Source: Belliella baltica DSM 15883
GTDB taxonomy: Bacteria > Bacteroidota > Bacteroidia > Cytophagales > Cyclobacteriaceae
Direction of reading: 5' to 3'
Length of the DNA: 64,000 bases
Assembly: GCF_000265405.1 (NCBI RefSeq)
Contig: NC_018010.1
Span: 2,563,501 to 2,627,500, forward strand
A program made the translations under genes and the position numbers. Below the pieces are notes generated by a model, which saw only the letters and a program-made list of their open reading frames with translations, searched no databases and was not told the origin of the DNA. This document shows, piece by piece, positions 53,538 to 62,691 of the stretch (position 1 is its first letter; each line of letters starts with the position of its first letter).

Positions 53538-55124
53538 ATGGCAGAAAATAAATCTCAAGGAAAAGACAGGTTATTAGGTAGAAGAAAACCTGATTTGGCA
53601 GGAGTCAGCGGAGTAGGGAAACTTCCTCCTCAGGCGATTGAATTAGAAGAAGCAGTGCTGGGAGCCTTGATGCTTGAAAAGGAAGCGTTAACCCAAGTTG
53701 TAGATATACTGAGGCCTGAGAGTTTTTATAAGGAAGCCCACAAAGAGATTTATAATGCCATCATTGACCTTTTTACAGAAAGTCAACCTATTGATTTGTT
53801 GACTGTAACCAATCAATTGCGGAAAAAGGGTAAATTGGAAATGGCTGGAGGGGCATTTTTTATTACCGAATTGACGTCCAAAGTCTCCTCCGCTGCCAAT
53901 TTGGAATTTCATTCTAGGATTATCACGGAGCAAGCCATGAAGCGTGATATGATAAGAATTGCATCAGAAATTCAAAAGGAGGCTTTTGAAGATACTACCG
54001 ATGTGTTTGAGCTTTTAGATAAAATGGAGCAATCTCTTTTTGAGATATCTGAAAAAAATATAAGAAAAAACTACTCCGATATGCGCTCTATCATGAAGGC
54101 CGCAATCATGGAGCTAGAAGCGAGAAAAGGTCAGAAAGATGGTCTGACAGGGGTCCCAAGTGGCTTTACCGCTTTAGATCGAGTAACTTCGGGTTGGCAA
54201 AAATCAGATTTGGTAATTATAGCAGCAAGACCTGCAATGGGAAAAACTGCCTTTGTATTGTCTGTATTGAGAAATGCTGCAGTGGATCATGAAAGGCCGG
54301 TTGCAATATTTTCACTTGAAATGTCTTCTGTTCAGTTGGTGAATAGGTTGATTTCCTCTGAAGCTGAATTGGATTCCGAGAAAATCAAAAAAGGAAACCT
54401 AGCTGATTATGAATGGGAACAGCTAGTTCATAAAACTGCTAAATTATCTAAAGCCCCATTATTTGTAGATGATACACCTGCTTTATCGATATTAGAATTA
54501 CGTGCCAAATGCCGAAAGCTAAAAGCTCAGCATGATATTCAAATGATCGTAATTGATTATTTGCAACTGATGTCTGGAGATTCAAAGTCAGGTGGAGGTG
54601 GCAACCGAGAACAAGAGATTGCCAGTATTTCGCGTTCATTGAAGATGATTGCAAAGGAATTGGCTGTACCGGTTATCGCACTTTCTCAGTTGTCCAGAGC
54701 AGTAGAGACAAGGGGAGGAGATAAAAGACCTCAGCTTTCAGATTTGAGGGAATCTGGTGCGATCGAGCAGGATGCAGATATGGTGATGTTCCTTTATCGA
54801 CCAGAATACTATGGTATCAATGAAGATGAGGATGGAAATTCTACCATGGGAGTTGGTGAAGTGATCATAGCCAAGCATAGAAATGGTTCTCTGGAAACAG
54901 TCAAACTGAGATTTATTGGTAAATACACGCGCTTTACAGATTTGGAATTGAATGTTCCTTACAAACCACAGGATGCCCTTTACGGAAGTAAATTCCCAAG
55001 CAGTGCTGGTGGACAGGGCTTTGATTCTGGTAATACCATTCGTCTTCAATCTAAAGCCAATGGAGGCGACAATGAAGAACCATTCCCTGGAGGCTTCGGA
55101 AGTGATGAGCCAGCGCCTTTTTGA
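53538..55124 (+). CDS. dnaB: Replicative DNA helicase
   Basis: 528 residues. DnaB unwinds DNA at the replication fork as a hexamer. The helical N-domain (PPQAIELEEAVLGALMLEKE, about 30-49) is followed by the RecA-like core: Walker A ARPAMGKTAFVLSVL (about 232-246), Walker B-type MIVIDYLQLMSG (about 337-348), VIALSQLSRAVE and LRESGAIEQDADMVMFLYRP. The glycine-rich tail ending EEPFPGGFGSDEPAPF resembles the acidic Pro/Phe tip of SSB proteins, a curious resemblance for a helicase C-terminus. No intein is present. Confidence 0.97.
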   Translation: MAENKSQGKDRLLGRRKPDLAGVSGVGKLPPQAIELEEAVLGALMLEKEALTQVVDILRPESFYKEAHKEIYNAIIDLFTESQPIDLLTVTNQLRKKGKLEMAGGAFFITELTSKVSSAANLEFHSRIITEQAMKRDMIRIASEIQKEAFEDTTDVFELLDKMEQSLFEISEKNIRKNYSDMRSIMKAAIMELEARKGQKDGLTGVPSGFTALDRVTSGWQKSDLVIIAARPAMGKTAFVLSVLRNAAVDHERPVAIFSLEMSSVQLVNRLISSEAELDSEKIKKGNLADYEWEQLVHKTAKLSKAPLFVDDTPALSILELRAKCRKLKAQHDIQMIVIDYLQLMSGDSKSGGGGNREQEIASISRSLKMIAKELAVPVIALSQLSRAVETRGGDKRPQLSDLRESGAIEQDADMVMFLYRPEYYGINEDEDGNSTMGVGEVIIAKHRNGSLETVKLRFIGKYTRFTDLELNVPYKPQDALYGSKFPSSAGGQGFDSGNTIRLQSKANGGDNEEPFPGGFGSDEPAPF

Positions 55125-55174
55125 GAAAATGAAAAAGGAGACGTAAGATATTAACTCTAAAATCTACAACCCTG

Positions 55175-56176
55175 ATGAAATCAATAGTACTAAACAGAGA
55201 GCTTGAAGATAAAATTGAAATTGTTGATTTGGAAATTCCCTTTTTAGAAGAAGATGAAGTGTTGGTTAAGATAAAAGCAGCAGCATTGAATCATCGAGAT
55301 GAATGGTGTCGACAAGGATTGTATCCAGGTTTAAAAAACGGAGTTGTACTTGGCTCTGATGGTGCTGGTATTGTTGAGAAAATTGGGAAAAGTGTAAAAA
55401 CATCTTGGATTGGCCAAGAAGTGATAATCAATCCATCTAATAACTGGGGAGAGGATCCTAGGGCACAAGCAAAAGAATTCTCAATTTTAGGAATGCCTGA
55501 GAATGGGACTTTGGCAGAATTTGTAAAAGTTAAATTGGGTAGGGTACATACAAAACCTGAGCACTTGAGCTGGGAAGAAGCGGCTGCTTTGCCTTTAGGA
55601 GGATTGACAGCATTTCGTGCTCTGATGGTTCAAGGCACATTGTCAAGAGGGCAAAAAGTTTTGGTGACAGGTTTTGGCGGAGGAGTTGCGCAATTTGCTG
55701 CGCAGTTTGCTATTTCCGGTGGAGCTGAAGTTTATGTAAGCAGCAGCTCAGAGGAAAAAATAAAAGTTGCCAAAAGCCTAGGAGCAATAGATGGCTTCAA
55801 CTATACGAATGAGGCTTGGGTTACAGAGGTTTTAGAAAAAACTGAGGGATTTGATCTAATCATAGATAGTGCCATGGGGAATACTTTAAATAAGCTTATT
55901 AAAGTAGCTCGACCTGGAGGGAAAATTGTTTTTTATGGAGCGACTCAAGGCAATCCATCAGAAGTTGATGCTAGAAAGATTTTTTGGAATCAGCTTCATC
56001 TAATAGGTAGTACGATGGGTTCAGACGAAGACTTTCAAGCTATGTTGAAATTTGTAGAAGAAAATAAAATCAAACCTGTTTTAGATCAGATTTTTCAACC
56101 TGAAGAAGCAAAATTAGCTTTTGATAAAATGAAATTGGGAAAGCAACTAGGTAAAATAGTTATCAAATTCAGCTAG
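55175..56176 (+). CDS. Zinc-type alcohol dehydrogenase / quinone oxidoreductase family
   Basis: 333 residues. MDR-superfamily fold: catalytic N-domain NHRDEWCRQGLYPG (about 38-51) and GSDGAGIVEKIG (about 57-68), then the Rossmann loop LVTGFGGGVAQFAAQFAIS (about 160-178) for NAD(P)H. The zinc-ligand cysteine cluster of true alcohol dehydrogenases is not evident, so a quinone- or enoyl-reductase-like activity is more likely. It begins 50 nt after dnaB and could share its transcript. The stop lies 2 nt from the convergent TPR gene. Confidence 0.85.
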   Translation: MKSIVLNRELEDKIEIVDLEIPFLEEDEVLVKIKAAALNHRDEWCRQGLYPGLKNGVVLGSDGAGIVEKIGKSVKTSWIGQEVIINPSNNWGEDPRAQAKEFSILGMPENGTLAEFVKVKLGRVHTKPEHLSWEEAAALPLGGLTAFRALMVQGTLSRGQKVLVTGFGGGVAQFAAQFAISGGAEVYVSSSSEEKIKVAKSLGAIDGFNYTNEAWVTEVLEKTEGFDLIIDSAMGNTLNKLIKVARPGGKIVFYGATQGNPSEVDARKIFWNQLHLIGSTMGSDEDFQAMLKFVEENKIKPVLDQIFQPEEAKLAFDKMKLGKQLGKIVIKFS

Positions 56177-56178
56177 TT

Positions 56179-56511
56179 TTAATCTAAGTCATTTTCAATT
56201 AAAAAATTTTGATAAGCATTCTGAAGCTCTCTCAATGCGTGATTATCTTTTTGATCTTTGGCTAGAGAAATTCCTTCTTCATAAATATTTTGTGCTTTTT
56301 CAATCAAATTCATTTCTGAATGTAAAGAAGCGGCATGAAAATAGGTAGGTAAATAAACCTTGAACTCATTTAAGAGTTTATTGAAGTAGAACAAAGCCTG
56401 TTCTGGATTTTGCACTCTATATTCCAAGGCGAGTGCATACCAATTAAAAGGGTTTTCAGGCTCTTGTTCAGCATAACTTTTGAGAGATTCAATGCGGGAC
56501 AAATTGCTCAT
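56179..56511 (-). CDS. Small TPR-repeat protein
   Basis: 110 residues, about two and a half TPR units (NPFNWYALALEYRVQNPEQA, YLPTYFHAASLHSEMNLIEK, HALRELQNAYQNFLIENDLD). Cytoplasmic, no signal peptide. Likely a small protein-interaction adaptor; the partner is not evident. It is convergent with the oxidoreductase gene and divergent from etfB. Confidence 0.78.
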   Translation of the reverse strand: MSNLSRIESLKSYAEQEPENPFNWYALALEYRVQNPEQALFYFNKLLNEFKVYLPTYFHAASLHSEMNLIEKAQNIYEEGISLAKDQKDNHALRELQNAYQNFLIENDLD

Positions 56512-56585
56512 GGTTTCTTTTTAATTAAAGGCTTAATCACTAAATTCACGCAATTTATAAAAATTAAATAACCTAAATATACATA

Positions 56586-57323
56586 ATGAAAATTCTTGTC
56601 TGTATTACACACGTACCGGATACAACATCCAAAATTCAGTTTACTGACAACAACACCAAGTTTGATAAAAATGGTGTTCAGTTTATCATCGGTCCTTATG
56701 ATGATTACGCATTAGCGAGAGCGGTAGAGTTGAAAGAACAATTGGGCGCTTCTTTGACTGTATTGAATGTGGGAGAAGCTGAGACAGAACCAACTTTAAG
56801 AAAAGCTTTAGCAATTGGAGCGGATGATGCCATTAGGGTTAATTCTTTTCCAAAAGATTCACTTTTTGTAGCCAAACAAATTGCCGCCATAGCAAAAGAA
56901 AGTAATTACGATCTGATTTTAATGGGTAGAGAATCCATTGACTTCAATGGTGGTATGGTTCACGGCATGGTCGGTGAAATGTTAAATATCCCATCAATTT
57001 CCCCTGTGATGAAATTAGAACTAGATGGAGATACGGTAAAAATGGCAAGAGAAATAGAAGGTGGTAAAGAGTATTTGGAAGCTAAATTGCCTTTGATAGC
57101 AGGATGCCAAGAACCGATTGCAGAATGGAAAATCCCAAATATGAGAGGAATTATGTCAGCTAGGACAAAACCATTGAATGTAGTAGAACCTTCAGATGAT
57201 AGCACTTATACATCGGTTTTGGAATTTCAACTTCCACCAGCTAAAGGGGCTGTAAAATTGGTTGATAAAGACAATGTAGAAGAATTGGTGAAGTTATTGA
57301 AAAACGATGCCAAAGTCCTTTAA
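56586..57323 (+). CDS. etfB: Electron transfer flavoprotein beta subunit
   Basis: 245 residues. With EtfA it carries electrons from acyl-CoA dehydrogenases to the respiratory chain. The nucleotide-binding N-terminus MKILVCITHVPDTTSKIQ, the adenine-site ARAVELKEQLGASLTVLNVG (about 43-62), DLILMGRESIDFNGGMVHGM (about 107-126) and MSARTKPLNVVEP mark the family. 33 nt upstream of etfA: co-transcribed. Confidence 0.95.
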   Translation: MKILVCITHVPDTTSKIQFTDNNTKFDKNGVQFIIGPYDDYALARAVELKEQLGASLTVLNVGEAETEPTLRKALAIGADDAIRVNSFPKDSLFVAKQIAAIAKESNYDLILMGRESIDFNGGMVHGMVGEMLNIPSISPVMKLELDGDTVKMAREIEGGKEYLEAKLPLIAGCQEPIAEWKIPNMRGIMSARTKPLNVVEPSDDSTYTSVLEFQLPPAKGAVKLVDKDNVEELVKLLKNDAKVL

Positions 57324-57356
57324 TTCTTCTTTTCAAATTATTAAACTCAAGATAAA

Positions 57357-58325
57357 ATGTCAATTTTAGTATACATAGAGCACGCAGAAGGTGCAGTAAA
57401 AAAATCAAGTTTAGAGGCCGTTTCTTATGGAAAGGCTTTATCAGAAAAAATAGGAGCAGGTGATGTGATAGCAGTAGCACTTGGGACTGTTGAATCATCA
57501 GAACTAGCAAAAGCGGGTTCAGCCGGAGCTAGCAAAGTAATGCATGTCAATGATGACAAGCTTACAGCAGGCGTAATTCAAGCACACGCTGATGCAGTTG
57601 CTCAAGTTTACAAACAAGTAGGGGCGACCACGCTAGTCCTTGCAAAATCATCTTTAGGAGATGCAGTGGCAGCAAGACTTTCAATCAAGCTAGGCGCTGG
57701 ATTGGTTTCTAATGTAGTAGAATTGCCTGATACAAGTGCTGGCTATAAAGTAAAAAGAAGTATCTACACAGGAAAGGCTTTTGCAGAAACAGAAGTGACT
57801 ACCGAACATAAAATCCTAGCAGTTAAGAAAAATGCAGTCGATCTGAAAGTTGATGGAGAAGATGCGTCAATTGAAACAGTAAGTCTGTCAATAGGAGAAA
57901 ATAATTTTGCAACAAAAATAACCTCAACAGACAAGGCAACAGGAGATATTTTATTGCCAGAAGCAGATATTGTAGTTTCTGGTGGTCGTGGATTAAAAGG
58001 GCCTGAGAATTGGGGAATGATTGAAAATTTAGCCAAAGAACTAGGGGCTGCTACAGGTTGTTCCAAGCCGGTTTCTGATATTGGTTGGAGGCCTCACCAC
58101 GAGCACGTAGGTCAAACAGGAGTAAAAGTTGCACCAACTTTGTATGTCGCAGTTGGAATTTCGGGTGCGATTCAACATCTTGCAGGTGTAAATTCGTCGA
58201 AGTATATTGTAGTTATCAACAAAGACCCTGAAGCACCTTTTTTCAAGGCGGCGGATTATGGAATCGTTGGTGATGCCTTCGAAGTTATTCCAAAATTAAC
58301 CGAGGCAATCAAAGCAATAAAATAA
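57357..58325 (+). CDS. etfA: Electron transfer flavoprotein alpha subunit
   Basis: 322 residues. The C-domain binds FAD: VVSGGRGLKGPENWGMIENL (about 206-225), AAGATGC-type ELGAATGCSKPVSDIGWRPH (about 230-249), VKVAPTLYVAVGISGAIQHL and the end VINKDPEAPFFKAADYGIVG, all consensus. The N-domain resembles EtfB. It is followed after 5 nt by the bifunctional-nuclease-like gene. Together with acyl-CoA genes elsewhere it supports beta-oxidation or branched-chain amino acid breakdown. Confidence 0.96.
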   Translation: MSILVYIEHAEGAVKKSSLEAVSYGKALSEKIGAGDVIAVALGTVESSELAKAGSAGASKVMHVNDDKLTAGVIQAHADAVAQVYKQVGATTLVLAKSSLGDAVAARLSIKLGAGLVSNVVELPDTSAGYKVKRSIYTGKAFAETEVTTEHKILAVKKNAVDLKVDGEDASIETVSLSIGENNFATKITSTDKATGDILLPEADIVVSGGRGLKGPENWGMIENLAKELGAATGCSKPVSDIGWRPHHEHVGQTGVKVAPTLYVAVGISGAIQHLAGVNSSKYIVVINKDPEAPFFKAADYGIVGDAFEVIPKLTEAIKAIK

Positions 58326-58330
58326 ATCTT

Positions 58331-58942
58331 GTGGACAATACTATTGAATTAGAAATTCTTGGGCTTACCTCTAATCATTCTCAATCTGGATCATTTACTT
58401 TGGTTTTAGGTGAGTTGGAAGGAAGAAGGAGGCTTCCGATAGTCATCGGGATGTTTGAAGCGCAAGCAATTGCTATTGAAATAGAGAAAATTATTCCAAA
58501 CAGGCCTATGACTCATGACCTGTTCAAGTCTTTTTCTTCCAGTTTTAATTATTCTATAGAGCAGATTCTGATTTCTGATATGCAAGAAGGGGTGTTTTAC
58601 GCAAAGATAATTTGTAAAAACTCGTCCAAAATAATAGAAATTGATGCACGTCCATCTGATGCAATTGCAATTGCTGTAAGATTTAATGCACCAATATTTT
58701 GTGTACCTAAAGTAATGTCTGAAGCTGCCATAGAAATAAGTGAAGAAGAAGAAAGTGGTGCGAAACAAAAATCTTCCAAGTCTTCTAAAGCAAGTCCAAG
58801 TGCAGCGCCAAAAAAACCTTCTGGTGATTCACTAAAGGATTACAGCCTAGATAAATTGAATCAGTTGTTAGAAAAAGCTATCAATAATGAAGATTATGAA
58901 AAAGCTGCTAGGATAAGAGATGAAATTAATAAACGTAACTAA
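58331..58942 (+). CDS. Bifunctional nuclease (DUF151) family protein with UVR motif
   Basis: 203 residues, GTG start 5 nt after etfA. N-terminal DUF151 domain: LGLTSNHSQSGSFTLVLGEL (about 10-29), RRRLPIVIGMFEAQAIAIEI (about 32-51) and IDARPSDAIAIAVRF (about 102-116). A lysine/serine linker leads to a C-terminal UVR-like helical pair, LNQLLEKAINNEDYEKAARI (about 177-196). Plant homologues show nuclease activity; in bacteria the role is unsettled. The domain combination is typical for Bacteroidetes members. A terminator follows. Confidence 0.88.
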   Translation: MDNTIELEILGLTSNHSQSGSFTLVLGELEGRRRLPIVIGMFEAQAIAIEIEKIIPNRPMTHDLFKSFSSSFNYSIEQILISDMQEGVFYAKIICKNSSKIIEIDARPSDAIAIAVRFNAPIFCVPKVMSEAAIEISEEEESGAKQKSSKSSKASPSAAPKKPSGDSLKDYSLDKLNQLLEKAINNEDYEKAARIRDEINKRN

Positions 58943-58952
58943 TAATTTTGAG

Positions 58953-58984
58953 AAGCCTGGTCAAAAGCCAGGCTTTTCTCTTTA
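58953..58984 (+). terminator. Terminator after the etf transcript
   Basis: AAGCCTGG (58953-58960), loop TCAAAAG, CCAGGCTT (58968-58975), then TTCTCTTT. Confidence 0.85.
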
Positions 58985-59059
58985 GAATATCGTTTTAAAT
59001 CAATTATCTTTAGCGATTAATTAATTATCAAAATTTACTTATTCAAAAAATTCCTATAA

Positions 59060-60346
59060 ATGGATTATTTCAAAGGTTTAATTGGAATATTGGTTCTGTT
59101 ATTAGTCGCTTTCATTTTTTCAGCAAATAAAAAAGCTGTCGACTGGAGATTAGTTGGTATAGGGGTGGTGCTTCAAGCATTCTTTGGATATATGATCACG
59201 AAAGTTGATTTTGTCGCTAATGTTTTCGCTTCGGTAAGTAGAGGGTTTGTAAAGTTTCTTAGCTTTTCAGAAGCTGGTGCGGTGTTTATATTCGGTGATT
59301 TAGCGACAAATAGCTTTGGTTTTATTTTCGCATTTCAAGTACTTCCTACCATAATTTTCTTCTCAACTGTTTCTGCGGGACTGTATTACTTAGGAGTTCT
59401 CCAAAAAATTGTTTTTGGGATAGCTTGGGTAATGGCAAGAACTATGAGGCTATCAGGTGCAGAAAGTTTATCAGCTGCAGGCAATATATTTCTTGGACAA
59501 ACAGAAGCTCCATTACTTGTAAGACCGTTCATTCCTACGATGTCCAAATCAGAATTGATGTGCTTGATGACTGGTGGGATGGCAACTATCGCTGGAGGAG
59601 TTTTGGCAGGTTATGTGGCATTTTTAGGCGGGGATAGTCTAGAAGAGCAAAGTAAATTTGCAGCTTATTTGCTAGGTGCAAGTATCATGAATGCACCAGC
59701 TGCTATTGTGATGTCTAAGATCATGATTCCTGAAGTGCAGAAAGAAAAGATCAATGATAAACTTGAAGTAAATCAAGAAAATATGGGCGTCAACCTGATT
59801 GATGCAATGTCTATTGGTGCTTCTGAAGGGTTAAATTTAGCCTTGAATGTTGGTGGAATGTTACTTGCATTTATAGCTGTTATCGCTGCATTAAATTATA
59901 TTTTATCTGGATTAATTGGAGAATGGACAGGACTTAATGCATTCGTTGTTTCTTCTACAGAGGGACAATTTTCAGGATTTTCTCTTGAATATATATTGGG
60001 ACAGATTTTTCGAGTATTTGCATGGGTAATTGGTGTGCAATGGAGCGAAACACTACAAGTAGGTTCCTTACTAGGACAAAAAACTGTAATCAATGAATTT
60101 GTTGCCTATTTGAGCTTATCCGAAATGAAGGACGCTGGAGGTCTCTCTCCAAAATCTATTGTGGTCGCTACTTATGCATTGTGTGGATTTTCTAATTTCA
60201 GTTCTATTGCTATTCAAGTTGGAGGAATAGGAAGTATTGCACCAAATCAACAAGGGAATTTATCAAAGCTTGGCATGCAGGCATTGTTAGCAGCTACTTT
60301 AGCTTGCATGATGACTGCGACGATTGCAGGAGCTCTCTTTGCATAA
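59060..60346 (+). CDS. nupC: Concentrative nucleoside transporter
   Basis: 428 residues, about ten helices. The CNT family imports nucleosides with H+ or Na+. Signatures: FGFIFAFQVLPTIIFFSTVS (about 87-106), the substrate-site NIFLGQTEAPLLVRPF (about 142-157), GGMATIAGGVLAGYV (about 171-185), and the helix TM7/8 VGSLLGQKTVINEFVAYLSL (about 333-352). The N-terminal IGILVLLLVAFIFSANKKAVDWR is typical. Monocistronic: bounded by terminators on both sides. A TATCTTTA near-consensus box lies upstream. Confidence 0.94.
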   Translation: MDYFKGLIGILVLLLVAFIFSANKKAVDWRLVGIGVVLQAFFGYMITKVDFVANVFASVSRGFVKFLSFSEAGAVFIFGDLATNSFGFIFAFQVLPTIIFFSTVSAGLYYLGVLQKIVFGIAWVMARTMRLSGAESLSAAGNIFLGQTEAPLLVRPFIPTMSKSELMCLMTGGMATIAGGVLAGYVAFLGGDSLEEQSKFAAYLLGASIMNAPAAIVMSKIMIPEVQKEKINDKLEVNQENMGVNLIDAMSIGASEGLNLALNVGGMLLAFIAVIAALNYILSGLIGEWTGLNAFVVSSTEGQFSGFSLEYILGQIFRVFAWVIGVQWSETLQVGSLLGQKTVINEFVAYLSLSEMKDAGGLSPKSIVVATYALCGFSNFSSIAIQVGGIGSIAPNQQGNLSKLGMQALLAATLACMMTATIAGALFA

Positions 60347-60404
60347 AAAATAAAATTGTAATCATTTATTTGATTGCATGAATATTGAAAAGAAGACATT
60401 TTAA

Positions 60405-60445
60405 AGCAAAGAGGCTGTTTCTTTTCAAGAAACAGCCTCTTTGCT
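60405..60445. terminator. Bidirectional terminator between nupC and the cyclophilin gene
   Basis: A 19-bp perfect stem (60405-60423 with 60427-60445), core GAGGCTGTTTCTT, loop TTC. Flanking A and T residues on both sides suit both convergent genes; on the minus strand it ends 16 nt beyond the cyclophilin stop. Confidence 0.88.
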
Positions 60446-60460
60446 ATAATTTTTAATTTA

Positions 60461-60898
60461 TTAAGCATTGTTGATTACAATCTTTTCAATTTTGTCTCCT
60501 GCTCTGATATCATCTATGACATCTAATCCTTCAACGACTTTCCCAAAGCATGTGTGGTTTCTATCTAAATGACTTGTATTGTTTCTGCTATGACAGATAA
60601 AAAACTGAGATCCTCCTGTATTTCTACCTGCATGAGCCATTGAAAGAACACCTCTATCGTGGTATTGGTTGTCACCAGTGAGTTCACAGTCTATTTTGTA
60701 TCCCGGGCCACCAGTACCAGTTCCGTTTGGACATCCACCTTGGATTACAAAATCAGGAATAACTCTGTGAAATGTCAAACCATCATAAAATCCTTTTTCT
60801 GAAAGGTTGATAAAATTCTCAACTGTTTTTGGAGCATCCTTTTCATAAAACTCCACTTTCATTACCCCTTTGACGGTATGTATTTCTGCTGTTTTCAT
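60461..60898 (-). CDS. ppiB: Cyclophilin-type peptidyl-prolyl cis-trans isomerase
   Basis: 145 residues, no signal peptide, so cytoplasmic like PpiB. It speeds proline isomerisation in folding. Signatures: [20 protein letters not shown] (about 44-63, catalytic Arg in FHRV), [20 protein letters not shown] (about 82-101, QFFI motif) and [20 protein letters not shown] (about 110-129). The loop is short, as in bacterial members. A -7 box lies just upstream. Confidence 0.95.
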   Translation of the reverse strand: MKTAEIHTVKGVMKVEFYEKDAPKTVENFINLSEKGFYDGLTFHRVIPDFVIQGGCPNGTGTGGPGYKIDCELTGDNQYHDRGVLSMAHAGRNTGGSQFFICHSRNNTSHLDRNHTCFGKVVEGLDVIDDIRAGDKIEKIVINNA

Positions 60899-60917
60899 AT
60901 TTTTGAATAATTTTTTA

Positions 60918-60925
60918 CAAAAATA
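60918..60925 (-). promoter_or_regulatory. -7 box for the cyclophilin gene
   Basis: Minus-strand TATTTTTG, about 20 nt before the start; no clear -33 box. Confidence 0.45.
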
Positions 60926-60983
60926 AGCAATCTTTAACTCTTTTGTCTGATAAATGTTGTTTGATCTTCTTTAAAGCAAAAAA

Positions 60984-61012
60984 CAAAAAAGGAGTGCCGA
61001 AACACTCCTTTT
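60984..61012 (-). terminator. Terminator after pckA
   Basis: AAAAGGAGTG (60987-60996), loop CCGAAA, CACTCCTTTT (61003-61012); the minus strand continues TTTGTTTTTTGC. It lies about 35 nt past the pckA stop. Confidence 0.87.
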
Positions 61013-61047
61013 ATTTGGGTTTATACTATTTATAAAGGGCCAATCGG

Positions 61048-62649
61048 CTATAGGTTCGGAGATCCTGCTAGGATGTCCTCTGTTGCAAATGCTTTGTATT
61101 TCTCAAAATTTGAAATAAACTCAGCTCCAAGTTCTCTTGCTTTTCTGTCATATGCATCTTTATCAGACCAAGTTGCTCTTGGACTCAGTACTTCTGCAGG
61201 TACATTAGGGCATGATTCTGGAATCGATACTCCAAAGACACTATGCTTTCTGTAAGACACATTGTCCAATTCACCATTTAGAGCAGCAGTTATCATCGCT
61301 CTTGTATATTTGAGCTTCATTCTAGAGCCAACTCCATATGGCCCACCTGTCCAACCTGTGTTTATCAACCAAACATTTACTTGATGCTTTTCCATCTTCT
61401 CACCAAATAGTTCTGCGTACTTGGTAGGATGAAGTGGTAAGAATGCTGCTCCAAAACAGGCAGAAAAAGTAGTTTTAGGTTCTGTAACCCCCACCTCTGT
61501 ACCGGCAACTTTTGCCGTATAGCCTGAGATGAAATGATACATTGCTTGACTTTTATTAAGCTTTGATATAGGAGGTATGACTCCAAAAGCATCCGCTGTA
61601 AGGAAAAAGATGTTCTTTGGAATGCCAGCTATGGAAGGTTCTATAGCATTTTTGATATGATGAATGGGGTAGGCAGTTCTTGTGTTTTCTGTGACACTTT
61701 TATTGGTATAATCTACGGTTCTTGAATTTTCATAGAATCTTGTGTTTTCTACGATTGCTCCAAATTTAATTGCATCCCAAATCTCTGGCTCTTTTTCTCT
61801 GCTCAGATCAATTACTTTTGCATAGCATCCACCTTCAAAGTTAAAAACAGTATCTTCTGTCCATCCATGTTCATCATCTCCGATCAACCCTCTATTTGGA
61901 TCTGCTGAAAGGGTAGTCTTACCTGTTCCAGAAAGGCCAAAGAATATAGCTGTATCTCCTTTTTCCCCTACATTTGCAGAGCAATGCATAGAAAGTACGT
62001 TTCTTTCATGAGGTAAAATGTAATTTAAAACAGAAAATATTCCCTTTTTCATTTCACCAGCATAAGCTGTTCCACCAATTAAAATTATTCTTTTGGTTAG
62101 GTTGATGATAGCAAAGTTTTTCTGCCTAGTACCATCTACCTCTGGGTCTGCTTCAAATTCTGGAGCACAAATTATTGTAAAATTAGATTCAAAATGTTCC
62201 AGCTCTTCAACACTAGGTCTTAAGAACATGTTGTAACAAAATAAATTTTGCCAAGCAAGGGTGTTGATGATTGTTAAATTCAGCCTGTAATTTTCGTCAG
62301 CGCCCGCATAAGCCTCTCGGACATACAGCTTTTTATCTGCTAAGAAGTTTATCATTTTTTGATGTAGATATTCAAACTTCTCCTCATCAAAAGCAATGTT
62401 CACATCTCCCCACCAAACACTTTCAGAAGTATTGTTATCTTTTACTATGTATCGATCCTTTGGAGAACGACCTGTAAATGTTCCCGTATCAGCCATCAAG
62501 GCACCATTGTCTGTTAATACAGCCTCTTGATTAAGAAGAGCTTGCTCTACCAATTCTGCTGGGCTAAGGTTCCACATTACGCCCGAAGCATTTTGAATGC
62601 CTAGTTCAGACAAGCTTTTTTTCGCTGACTTGAGCTCTAGATCTTGCAT
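61048..62649 (-). CDS. pckA: ATP-dependent phosphoenolpyruvate carboxykinase
   Basis: 533 residues. It converts oxaloacetate to PEP with ATP, the entry to gluconeogenesis; in many Bacteroidetes it can also run in the CO2-fixing direction. Signatures: TGRSPKDRYIVKDN (about 58-71), the metal/Lys motif LIGGTAYAGEMKKG (about 195-208), the P-loop FFGLSGTGKTTLSADPNRG (about 237-255), DDEHGWTEDTVFNFEGGCYAK and the C-terminal NTGWTGGPYGVGSRM. Full length. Together with acn and gdhA it covers the central carbon hub. Confidence 0.97.
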   Translation of the reverse strand: MQDLELKSAKKSLSELGIQNASGVMWNLSPAELVEQALLNQEAVLTDNGALMADTGTFTGRSPKDRYIVKDNNTSESVWWGDVNIAFDEEKFEYLHQKMINFLADKKLYVREAYAGADENYRLNLTIINTLAWQNLFCYNMFLRPSVEELEHFESNFTIICAPEFEADPEVDGTRQKNFAIINLTKRIILIGGTAYAGEMKKGIFSVLNYILPHERNVLSMHCSANVGEKGDTAIFFGLSGTGKTTLSADPNRGLIGDDEHGWTEDTVFNFEGGCYAKVIDLSREKEPEIWDAIKFGAIVENTRFYENSRTVDYTNKSVTENTRTAYPIHHIKNAIEPSIAGIPKNIFFLTADAFGVIPPISKLNKSQAMYHFISGYTAKVAGTEVGVTEPKTTFSACFGAAFLPLHPTKYAELFGEKMEKHQVNVWLINTGWTGGPYGVGSRMKLKYTRAMITAALNGELDNVSYRKHSVFGVSIPESCPNVPAEVLSPRATWSDKDAYDRKARELGAEFISNFEKYKAFATEDILAGSPNL

Positions 62650-62683
62650 ATTTATTTTGTTTTATTTGGGTTATTTCGATGGG

Positions 62684-62691
62684 CAAAGATA
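62684..62691 (-). promoter_or_regulatory. -7 box for pckA
   Basis: Minus-strand TATCTTTG, 35 nt before the start; no clear -33 box. Confidence 0.5.

Noticed and set aside
53342..53551. 66-codon plus-strand frame before dnaB
   Set aside because: Overlaps the mpl and dnaB ends of the gap without a promoter or recognisable protein features.
58406..58768. 120-codon minus-strand frame rich in Phe/Tyr/Asn
   Set aside because: Antisense shadow of the DUF151 gene.
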